A stretch of 64,000 nucleotides of DNA from Caloranaerobacter sp. TR13 (GTDB lineage Bacteria > Bacillota > Clostridia > Tissierellales > Thermohalobacteraceae): positions 248,001-312,000 of the forward strand of contig NZ_JXLL01000001.1 in the NCBI RefSeq assembly GCF_001316435.1. Reading direction: 5' to 3'. The first letter of the stretch is position 1. Each line of letters starts with the position of its first letter. The notes beneath the pieces are model-generated. The model was given only the letters and a program-made list of their open reading frames with translations, was not told where the DNA came from and ran no database searches. Below are positions 1 through 6,449 of the stretch, in pieces. Position numbers and translations under genes: made by a program.

Positions 1-1
1 T

Positions 2-319
2 GTTAAAACAGCAGTATCAGAAGCAGTTACTAACGCAATAATTCATGGTTATGAAAATAAAATGGGGATAATTACTATAGAATGCAGAATAATAGAAAAT
101 AAATTGGAAATAATTGTTGAGGACAAGGGTAAAGGAATAGAAGATATAGAGAAAGCTATGGAACCGTTTTATACTTCGAGGCCTGAAATGGAAAGATCAG
201 GTATGGGATTTACAGTAATGGAAACTTTTATGGATGAACTAAAAGTACAATCAGAGGTAGGTAAAGGTACTATAATCAAGATGGTAAAAGAATTTAAAAG
301 TCTATCATCTGAGGGGTAG
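2..319 (+). CDS. spoIIAB: Anti-sigma F factor SpoIIAB, C-terminal part
   Basis: SpoIIAB is a GHKL-fold serine kinase and anti-sigma factor that holds sigma F inactive and phosphorylates SpoIIAA in the forespore programme. The reading frame is open from base 2, so the gene starts before the window and only about 105 residues are visible. They carry the N-box ([12 protein letters not shown]), the G1 box (DKGKGIED) and the G2 box (SGMGF) of the GHKL ATP site. The stop lies five bases before sigF, the usual spoIIA operon order. The internal ATG at 62 is not the true start. Confidence 0.95.
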   Translation, partial: VKTAVSEAVTNAIIHGYENKMGIITIECRIIENKLEIIVEDKGKGIEDIEKAMEPFYTSRPEMERSGMGFTVMETFMDELKVQSEVGKGTIIKMVKEFKSLSSEG

Positions 320-324
320 ATAAT

Positions 325-1098
325 ATGAGCACTAGTACGTTGAGAAAAACCTCTACTGAATTGCTTAGTCATGAAGAAACTATTAAATTAATAAAAAAAG
401 CACAAGCTGGCGATAAAGAGGCTCAAGCAATACTTGTAGATCACAATTTAGGATTAGTTAGGAGTGTATTAAAAAGATTTAATAATAGAGGGTATGATAC
501 AGAGGATCTATTTCAATTAGGTTGTATTGGTTTAATTAAAGCGATTCAAAAATTTGAACCTAAATATGAAGTTAGGTTTTCTACATATGCAATTCCTATG
601 ATTATAGGTGAGATAAAGAGATTTTTAAGAGATGATGGGATAATAAAGGTTAGTCGATCACTTAAACAAACTGCAGCAAAAGTTAAGTTAGCAAAAGAAA
701 AATTAGCCAAAAAATTAGGGAGAGAACCAACTATAAATGAGATATGTGATGAAGTAAAAATAGATAAGGAAGAAGTTGTAATGGCATTAGATTCTAACTA
801 TCAGCCTGATTATTTGTATGATGTAATACACCATGATGATGGTTCACCAATTCATTTAATAGATAAAATTGGCAATAACGAGACTGAAGATTTAGAAGTA
901 TTAGATAGAATTGTTCTTAAACAGGCTTTAAGTCAACTAGAGCCGAGAGAAAGACAAATCATTATAATGAGATATTTTAAAGATAAAACACAGACCGAAA
1001 TTGCTGAAATGCTAGGAATATCACAAGTTCAAGTTTCAAGAATAGAAAAAAGAGTTTTACAAAATATGAGAAACTATTTAAATAGGTATCAAACTTAG
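325..1098 (+). CDS. sigF: RNA polymerase sigma-F factor
   Basis: This 257-residue sigma-70-family protein directs early forespore transcription. Region 2 is clear (DLFQLGCIGL at 61-70, RFSTYAIPMIIGE from 84), and the C-terminal region 4 helix-turn-helix contains TQTEIAEMLGISQVQVSRIE. Position directly after spoIIAB and before the spoVA genes separates it from sigma E and sigma G paralogues. The ATG follows GAGGGG with good spacing. A terminator hairpin begins inside the last codons of the gene. Confidence 0.95.
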   Translation: MSTSTLRKTSTELLSHEETIKLIKKAQAGDKEAQAILVDHNLGLVRSVLKRFNNRGYDTEDLFQLGCIGLIKAIQKFEPKYEVRFSTYAIPMIIGEIKRFLRDDGIIKVSRSLKQTAAKVKLAKEKLAKKLGREPTINEICDEVKIDKEEVVMALDSNYQPDYLYDVIHHDDGSPIHLIDKIGNNETEDLEVLDRIVLKQALSQLEPRERQIIIMRYFKDKTQTEIAEMLGISQVQVSRIEKRVLQNMRNYLNRYQT

Positions 1099-1112
1099 AT
1101 GCCTATTTTTTT
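1080..1112 (+). terminator. Intrinsic terminator of the spoIIA operon
   Basis: An 11-bp stem (AAATAGGTATC at 1080-1090 with GATGCCTATTT at 1098-1108, one G-U pair) is followed by a T-run. The stem overlaps the sigF stop codon. It separates spoIIA from the following spoVA genes. Confidence 0.8.
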
Positions 1113-1170
1113 GTATTAAAAGAAAGATAGAAGTAAATAATAAAATATGTAAAAGAAATGGAGTGGTTGC

Positions 1171-1344
1171 ATGAAAAGGTATTTTAAAATTATTGTTTGC
1201 TTATTTTTATTTATTGTACTTGTTACTTTTGGGTGGTATGTATTTCTAAGTAATAAGTCTATGAAACAAATTCCTAAAAGAGCTAAGTTAGTTTTTAATG
1301 TAAATATTAATAACAATGGGGTGATATGCTATAAAAAATACTAA
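1171..1344 (+). CDS. Small membrane-anchored protein of unknown function
   Basis: This 57-codon ORF starts at ATG 1171 after GGAGTGG. It encodes a basic N-terminus (MKRYFK), one hydrophobic segment at about residues 6-26, and a short polar tail, so it would be a signal-anchored or secreted peptide. I do not recognise a family. Its 3' end runs past the spoVAA ribosome-binding site (1318-1324) and overlaps the first codons of spoVAA in another frame, so the two genes may be translationally coupled. It sits first in the spoVA transcription unit. Confidence 0.5.
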   Translation: MKRYFKIIVCLFLFIVLVTFGWYVFLSNKSMKQIPKRAKLVFNVNINNNGVICYKKY

Positions 1345-1933
1345 TGTATATTTATTTTTTAAAACAAAAGCTACAAAGGAAAAGCAAGAGTCAGTAAGGA
1401 TAAAAGATATTGCTGATGTTTACTGTGAGGATGTGAACTTACAGAAGGCTATATTAGATATTAAGCTAATTAAAACACCTAATGATAAGAAGTTTGTGAA
1501 GATATCTGTACTTGAAGTAATTAAAAAGATAGAAGCTGAATATAAAAATTTGACAATATCAACATTTGGAGTAGATGAAGTTTTAGTAGATATAAATATT
1601 AGTGACTCAAATAAGTTTGTTCAATTGATTAAAGTATTTTTAATATCTTTGATTCTTTTTATTGGGGCTGGTCTTGCTATAATAAATTTTCATGCAGATG
1701 TAAATATGGAAAAATCACATAAGATAATATACTATCTTATAACTGGGAAAAAAACTGATAAACCACTAACATTACAGATATCATATTCTTTGGGCATTGG
1801 TATTGGCATGGCCATTTTTTTAAACCAATTTGGTAAGAAAGGTAAAAAAGAGCCTAGTCCATTAGAAATAGAAATGTATAAATATAAGAAAGATATAGAT
1901 GATTATAAGATGAATAACAAAAATGAAGATTAA
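1331..1933 (+). CDS. spoVAA: Stage V sporulation protein AA, apparent AUA start
   Basis: SpoVAA is part of the SpoVA channel that moves dipicolinic acid into the forespore. The frame matches the family from KNTNVYLFF onward: an N-terminal soluble domain of about 97 residues, then hydrophobic segments at about 98-120 and 148-166, and the family's EPSPLEIEM stretch near the C-terminus. No ATG, GTG or TTG exists in this frame between the stop at 1322 and GTG 1433, and starting at 1433 would remove 34 conserved residues. A strong GGGGTGA (1318-1324) lies six bases before ATA 1331, giving a 200-residue protein, close to the 206 of B. subtilis. AUA initiation is an inference; a base change in this strain or assembly is the alternative. 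Confidence 0.75.
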   Translation: MKNTNVYLFFKTKATKEKQESVRIKDIADVYCEDVNLQKAILDIKLIKTPNDKKFVKISVLEVIKKIEAEYKNLTISTFGVDEVLVDINISDSNKFVQLIKVFLISLILFIGAGLAIINFHADVNMEKSHKIIYYLITGKKTDKPLTLQISYSLGIGIGMAIFLNQFGKKGKKEPSPLEIEMYKYKKDIDDYKMNNKNED

Positions 1934-1955
1934 TTAACAAAATATGGTGATGAAA

Positions 1956-2372
1956 ATGTTCAAATATATTCTTTTAACATTAATAGGGTTTTCTGGAGGC
2001 ATTGTAATTGGAAGTGCCTTTATTGCAGTTATCGTATTATTAAATATAATTCCAAGTTTGGCTAAAATGTCTCATACAGAGAAGTTTATTAATATTTATG
2101 AGAAAGTTATGGTCTTGTCAGTTGTAGTAATTACACTGTTAGATTTTTTTGATGTTACGTTAAAGATAAATGAAATTTACTTAATTCCGATAGGATTAAT
2201 AATGGGAATTTTTATTGGTATTTTAGCAGCTGCACTAGCTGAAGTTATTAATGTAGTAGCTGTTTTTGAAAGAAGGGTTAAAATAAAAGATTACATTATT
2301 TATATTTTAATAGCTATAGCTATCGGAAAAACTGTAGGTTCATTAATACAATGGCTAGTTTTAGAAAGATAA
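1956..2372 (+). CDS. spoVAB: Stage V sporulation protein AB
   Basis: A 138-residue integral membrane protein of the SpoVA complex, with about four hydrophobic segments and the family stretch IPIGLIMGIFIGILAAALAEV. Family and operon position (after spoVAA, before spoVAC) agree. Three in-frame starts occur (ATG 1944, ATG 1950, ATG 1956). I choose 1956 because GGTGA at 1946-1950 sits five bases before it. Its exact biochemical role within the dipicolinate channel is not established. Confidence 0.9.
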   Translation: MFKYILLTLIGFSGGIVIGSAFIAVIVLLNIIPSLAKMSHTEKFINIYEKVMVLSVVVITLLDFFDVTLKINEIYLIPIGLIMGIFIGILAAALAEVINVVAVFERRVKIKDYIIYILIAIAIGKTVGSLIQWLVLER

Positions 2373-2381
2373 GGTGATGAA

Positions 2382-2540
2382 ATGACAGAGGATATTATGA
2401 AATATTATAAGGAGTTAGGTAAAAGTATTTTTAAAGAAAATATAAATGAGAATGAATTAAGATATCAAGAGAATGCAATAAATTCTGATGATTTAGTGTC
2501 AAAATGTGAATTCTTTAAAAAAATAAATCAAATTAAGTAA
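2382..2540 (+). CDS. Small hydrophilic protein in the spoVA operon, unknown
   Basis: A 52-codon ORF starts at ATG 2382 after a GGTGATG, ten bases past the spoVAB stop, and ends twelve bases before spoVAC. The predicted peptide is charged, has no membrane segment, is rich in Asn, Glu and Lys, and contains one Cys near residue 42. No family is recognised. Tight spacing on both sides and its own ribosome-binding site argue that it is translated with the spoVA genes. It is not part of the classical B. subtilis operon. Confidence 0.6.
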   Translation: MTEDIMKYYKELGKSIFKENINENELRYQENAINSDDLVSKCEFFKKINQIK

Positions 2541-2552
2541 AGGGGTGATTTT

Positions 2553-2996
2553 ATGGATAAGATTAATCCTAAGGATTACAACAAATATGTTCAGGAGAAA
2601 ATCCCGAAACCTAGTTACCTAAAAAATTGTCTTTGGGCTTTTTTTGTTGGTGGGCTTATATGTACATTTGGCCAGTTTGTAATAAATTTCTATAAAAGTT
2701 TAGGTCTTGATAAAGAAGGAGTATCGACAGCAACAGCAATTACTCTAGTATTTCTTGGAGCTTTTTTTACTGGTTTAGGACTGTATGACAAGTTAGGAAA
2801 AAGAGCAGGAGCAGGTTCTATAGTGCCAATAACAGGTTTTGCGAATTCTATTGTATCGCCAGCAATGGAATTTAAAAGAGAAGGCTTCATATTTGGAGTA
2901 GCAGCAAGAATGTTTACAATTGCAGGACCAGTTCTTGTGTATGGCTTTGGTAGTTCAGTTATAGTAGGCTTAATATATTATTTAATAAAGAAATAA
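2553..2996 (+). CDS. spoVAC: Stage V sporulation protein AC
   Basis: A 147-residue membrane protein. In B. subtilis, SpoVAC forms a mechanosensitive channel that lets dipicolinic acid pass during sporulation and germination. The N-terminal cytosolic stretch (about 1-25) is followed by several hydrophobic segments and the conserved RAGAGSIVPITGFANSIVSPA loop region. Length fits the family. The start follows AAAGGGGTGA. It is homologous to SpoVAEb four genes further on. Confidence 0.93.
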   Translation: MDKINPKDYNKYVQEKIPKPSYLKNCLWAFFVGGLICTFGQFVINFYKSLGLDKEGVSTATAITLVFLGAFFTGLGLYDKLGKRAGAGSIVPITGFANSIVSPAMEFKREGFIFGVAARMFTIAGPVLVYGFGSSVIVGLIYYLIKK

Positions 2997-3008
2997 GGAG
3001 GTGTGCAC

Positions 3009-4028
3009 TTGGCTGTAAAGAAACTTGGAAAACAAACAGTAAAATTCGATAATCCACCTTCTATAATATCAACTTATAGTATTGTTGGGCCAAAGGAAGG
3101 TGATGGACCACTTAAGGAGTATTTTGACTATATTTTAGAAGATGATTTATGTGGTCAAAAAACTTGGGAAAAGTGCGAATCTAAAATTCTTGAAGATGCT
3201 ATAAAGATGGCAATAAAAAATGCGCAGTTATCTGAAACACAGGTCGAGTACGTTTTGGCAGGAGATTTATTGAATCAAATTATATCGTCTTCATATGCAG
3301 TAAGAAATTTAGGTATACCTTATTTTGGTCTGTATGGTGCTTGTTCAACAATGTCAGAAAGTTTGAGTTTAGGTTCTATGCTTGTTGACGGAGGATATGC
3401 AGATTATCTAGTTTGTGCTACATCAAGTCATTTTTGTACTGCTGAAAGGCAGTTTAGATTTCCTCTAGAGTTAGGCAATCAAAGGCCACCAACTTCTCAA
3501 TGGACCGTTACTGGAGCTGGAGCTGCTGTTTTATCTTCAAGTGGTCTAGGTCCATATGTTACTCATGTTACAACTGGAAAGGTAGTAGATGCTGGTGTTA
3601 AGGATGCAAATAATATGGGAGCTGCAATGGCTCCGGCAGCAGCAGATACTATAATACAACATTTTAAAGATACGGGATATAGAATAGAAGATTATGATTT
3701 AATAATAACTGGAGATTTAGCTAAAATAGGTAAAGAAATAGCTGAGGAATTTATAGCTAAAGCAGGTTATGATATTTCAGGAATATTTACTGATTGTGGA
3801 ATTGAAATATTCGACCATGAAAGACAGGATACTCATGCAGGGGGCAGTGGGTGTGGTTGTTCAGCTGTAGTATTTTGTGGATATATTTACAAGTTACTTA
3901 AAAATGGAGATCTAAATAGAGTATTATTAGTTTCAACTGGAGCACTACATTCAACTACAAGTACACAACAAGGAGAGTCAATTCCAGGAATAGCTCATGC
4001 AGTTACTATTAGTAATACAAGAGAATAG
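3009..4028 (+). CDS. spoVAD: Stage V sporulation protein AD
   Basis: A 339-residue soluble protein of thiolase-like fold that binds dipicolinic acid in the SpoVA complex. Conserved stretches include AGDLLNQ, LYGACSTMSES, ATSSHFCTAERQFR, MGAAMAPAAADTI and HAGGSGCGCSAVV. A GTG at 3003 overlaps the AGGAGGTG ribosome-binding site, so I take TTG 3009 (five-base spacing), which gives AVKKLGKQT as the family-like N-terminus. The gene is flanked by spoVAC and spoVAEb as expected. Confidence 0.93.
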   Translation: MAVKKLGKQTVKFDNPPSIISTYSIVGPKEGDGPLKEYFDYILEDDLCGQKTWEKCESKILEDAIKMAIKNAQLSETQVEYVLAGDLLNQIISSSYAVRNLGIPYFGLYGACSTMSESLSLGSMLVDGGYADYLVCATSSHFCTAERQFRFPLELGNQRPPTSQWTVTGAGAAVLSSSGLGPYVTHVTTGKVVDAGVKDANNMGAAMAPAAADTIIQHFKDTGYRIEDYDLIITGDLAKIGKEIAEEFIAKAGYDISGIFTDCGIEIFDHERQDTHAGGSGCGCSAVVFCGYIYKLLKNGDLNRVLLVSTGALHSTTSTQQGESIPGIAHAVTISNTRE

Positions 4029-4038
4029 GAGGGATTTA

Positions 4039-4395
4039 ATGGAGTATATAAGAGCTTTTATCATTGGTGGCTTAATTTGTGTGATTGGACAATTACTAAT
4101 GGATGGAACTAAGCTAACACCAGCACATGTACTAGTAGCTTTTGTTACCTCTGGAGTAGTATTGACTGCAATAGGAATATATGAGCCAATAGTAAATATT
4201 GGTGGAGCAGGAGCTACCGTGCCATTACCAGGTTTTGGTTATTCTTTGGCGAAAGGTGTTTTTAAAGCAGTAGATAAAGATGGTTTAATAGGCATCTTTA
4301 CTGGTGGCATTCAAGCTACTGCAGGAGGTGTATCAGCAGCAATATTTTTTGGTTATATAATGTCTTTAATATTCAATCCTAAAACAAAAAGTTGA
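4039..4395 (+). CDS. spoVAEb: Stage V sporulation protein AEb
   Basis: A 118-residue hydrophobic SpoVA channel component, paralogous to SpoVAC (GGAGATVPLPGFGYSLAKG matches the SpoVAC loop). Start ATG 4039 has GGAGGG seven bases upstream; the longer in-frame start at 3997 lies inside spoVAD and is rejected. Its stop codon region overlaps a TTG of the next frame. Confidence 0.92.
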   Translation: MEYIRAFIIGGLICVIGQLLMDGTKLTPAHVLVAFVTSGVVLTAIGIYEPIVNIGGAGATVPLPGFGYSLAKGVFKAVDKDGLIGIFTGGIQATAGGVSAAIFFGYIMSLIFNPKTKS

Positions 4396-4412
4396 TTATT
4401 GGAAGTGATACT

Positions 4413-4988
4413 TTGAAAAGGAGAGTTATTTTAGTTACTGATGGTGATATTAATGCACGTAGAGCAGTTGAGATGGCAACTGCTAGGGTAGGAGGAAGAT
4501 GTATTTCTAGGTCTGCTGGGAATCCAACTCCTTTATCAGGTGAAGAAATTATTGAATTAGTAAAGATAGCAAAATATGATCCAGTCATTGTTATGGTAGA
4601 TGATAAAGGTAATCCTAACCAAGGACAAGGGGAACAAGTTATAGAAGAGATACTTAAAAGTGAAGAAATAGAGGTTTTGGGGGTTATAGCTGTAGCTTCA
4701 AATACTGAAGGCGTTGATGGAGTTGCAGTAGATTTTTCAATTAACTCAAAAGGAGAAAAGGTAGAAAATGCAGTTAATAAATGCGGCACAGAAACTAATA
4801 GCAAAGTCTTATATGGAGATACTGTAGATGTTCTAAATAAATATAAAGTGCCAGTTATAGTAGGGATTGGAGATATAGGCAAAATGAATGGGAAAGATGA
4901 CTCAAAAATAGGAGCTCCTATTTTGACTAAGGCAATAGAAGAAATATTAAGAATGAATAAACAAGGTGATAGTAATGAAAGTATATGA
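4413..4988 (+). CDS. spoVAEa: Stage V sporulation protein AEa
   Basis: A 191-residue soluble protein of the SpoVAEA family, unrelated to SpoVAEb despite the name. It begins KRRVILVTDGD and contains CISRSAGNPTPLSGEE, VMVDDKGNPNQGQGE and a C-terminal VPVIVGIGDIGKM segment. TTG 4413 preceded by GGAAGTGA is preferred to TTG 4392, which overlaps the previous stop. The gene overlaps the start of spoVAF by 14 bases, consistent with coupled translation. Confidence 0.88.
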   Translation: MKRRVILVTDGDINARRAVEMATARVGGRCISRSAGNPTPLSGEEIIELVKIAKYDPVIVMVDDKGNPNQGQGEQVIEEILKSEEIEVLGVIAVASNTEGVDGVAVDFSINSKGEKVENAVNKCGTETNSKVLYGDTVDVLNKYKVPVIVGIGDIGKMNGKDDSKIGAPILTKAIEEILRMNKQGDSNESI

Positions 4989-6429
4989 CGAAAGAATAAA
5001 TTACATTTCTGAAAAAATAGGTGTAGGAAAAAGTTTTGATGCTGTTAGGAGAGATTTTGAAGTTGCTGGCAAAAATGCCTCTCTTTTTTTTATAGATGGT
5101 TTTGTAAAAGATGAACTAATGATATGGATAATAAAAAGACTGCAAGAGGTTAATAGAGAAGAAATAATACCGAATACTTTAAATAAATTAATTAAAAGAA
5201 AGATATCATATATTGAGTGTGATAGTAGTGAAGATTTAGAGGAAATTCAATATTCTTTATTATCAGGGTCTGCTGTTTTGTTTATTGAGGATTTAAAAGA
5301 AGCTTTGATAATTGATGTACGAACTTATCCAGCAAGAGGGCCGGAAGAACCAGATTTAGAGAAAGTTACGAGAGGTTCTAGGGATGGCTTTGTTGAAACT
5401 ATTGTCTTTAATACTGCTTTAATAAGGAGAAGGATAAGAGATCCAAATTTACGTTTTGAATTATATAAAGTTGGTAAAAGGTCTCAAAATGATGTAGTTA
5501 TTGGCTATATTGAAGATATTACAAATAAGGATTTGATTGATAGTCTTAGAGAAAAAATAAAGAGCATAGATATTGATTCCTTAGTAATGGCTGAAAAGAG
5601 TTTAGAAGAGTTTATTTTAGGTAGAAATTTAAATCCATTCCCTCAAGCCAAATTTACTGAAAGACCAGATGTAGCTGCAGCACATTTATTAGAGGGGCAT
5701 GTAGTATTGTTGGTTGATACAACACCTAGCGTAATGATATTACCCGTTTGCGTTTTTCATTTTACACAACATGCAGAAGATTACTATCAAAATCCTATTA
5801 TAGGAACTTATATAAGGTGGATAAGATTTTTAGCTATTATTTTATCATATCTTTTACCTTCATTGTGGCTATTGCTAACTAAGAATAAGGCTTTGTTACC
5901 AGAATTTTTAAAGTTCATTGGTCCTAAAGAATCAGGAGCGATACCTTTATTATTTCAATTTATAATATTAGAGATAGGTTTAGATATGTTAAGAATAGCA
6001 TCAATACATACACCAAATGCATTAACAACTTCTCTTGGAATTATAGGAGCATTGCTTTTGAGTGATTTTGCAATCAAAGTTGGATGGTTTATACCAGAAA
6101 CAGTTTTATATGGTGCAATTGCTGGTATAGGAATGTTTGCAACTCCAAGTATTGAATTTGCTATGGCGATAAGGATATTTAGATTAATATTGCTTATTTT
6201 GACCGGATTATTTAGCACGATTGGTTTTGTAATAGGTATCTTTATATTTTTAATTACTTTATTAAGAACAAAATCTTTTGGAGGTATTAATTACACTTGG
6301 CCGTTAATACCATTTAATGCAAAAGCTTTATCTACAGTATTAACAAGAAAACCTATTCCAGAAGTATATCAAAGACCAGATTTTCTTAGAGCAAAAGATA
6401 AAGATAAGATGAAAGTCGATAAAAAATAA
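4975..6429 (+). CDS. spoVAF: Stage V sporulation protein AF (GerA-type subunit)
   Basis: A 484-residue protein homologous to A subunits of GerA-type germinant receptors. It has a soluble N-terminal half (RTYPARGPEEPDLEKVTRGSRDGFVET is the family signature region) and about five membrane segments from residue 275 onward, then a short charged tail. ATG 4975 follows AAGGTGA; a GTG at 4966 overlaps that site and is rejected. It closes the spoVA operon in front of a bidirectional terminator. Confidence 0.92.
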   Translation: MKVYDERINYISEKIGVGKSFDAVRRDFEVAGKNASLFFIDGFVKDELMIWIIKRLQEVNREEIIPNTLNKLIKRKISYIECDSSEDLEEIQYSLLSGSAVLFIEDLKEALIIDVRTYPARGPEEPDLEKVTRGSRDGFVETIVFNTALIRRRIRDPNLRFELYKVGKRSQNDVVIGYIEDITNKDLIDSLREKIKSIDIDSLVMAEKSLEEFILGRNLNPFPQAKFTERPDVAAAHLLEGHVVLLVDTTPSVMILPVCVFHFTQHAEDYYQNPIIGTYIRWIRFLAIILSYLLPSLWLLLTKNKALLPEFLKFIGPKESGAIPLLFQFIILEIGLDMLRIASIHTPNALTTSLGIIGALLLSDFAIKVGWFIPETVLYGAIAGIGMFATPSIEFAMAIRIFRLILLILTGLFSTIGFVIGIFIFLITLLRTKSFGGINYTWPLIPFNAKALSTVLTRKPIPEVYQRPDFLRAKDKDKMKVDKK

Positions 6430-6449
6430 AGAGGCTCAAAAGCCTCTTT
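6428..6449. terminator. Bidirectional terminator between spoVAF and the PBP gene
   Basis: A perfect 9-bp stem (AAAGAGGCT, 6428-6436; AGCCTCTTT, 6441-6449) with a four-base loop lies between two convergent genes and ends in T-rich sequence on each strand. Confidence 0.8.

Noticed and set aside
4379-4882. Open frame of 167 codons on the minus strand
   Set aside because: It is antisense to the clear spoVAEa gene, Ser/Thr/Pro-rich as a mirror frame would be, and has no ribosome-binding site.
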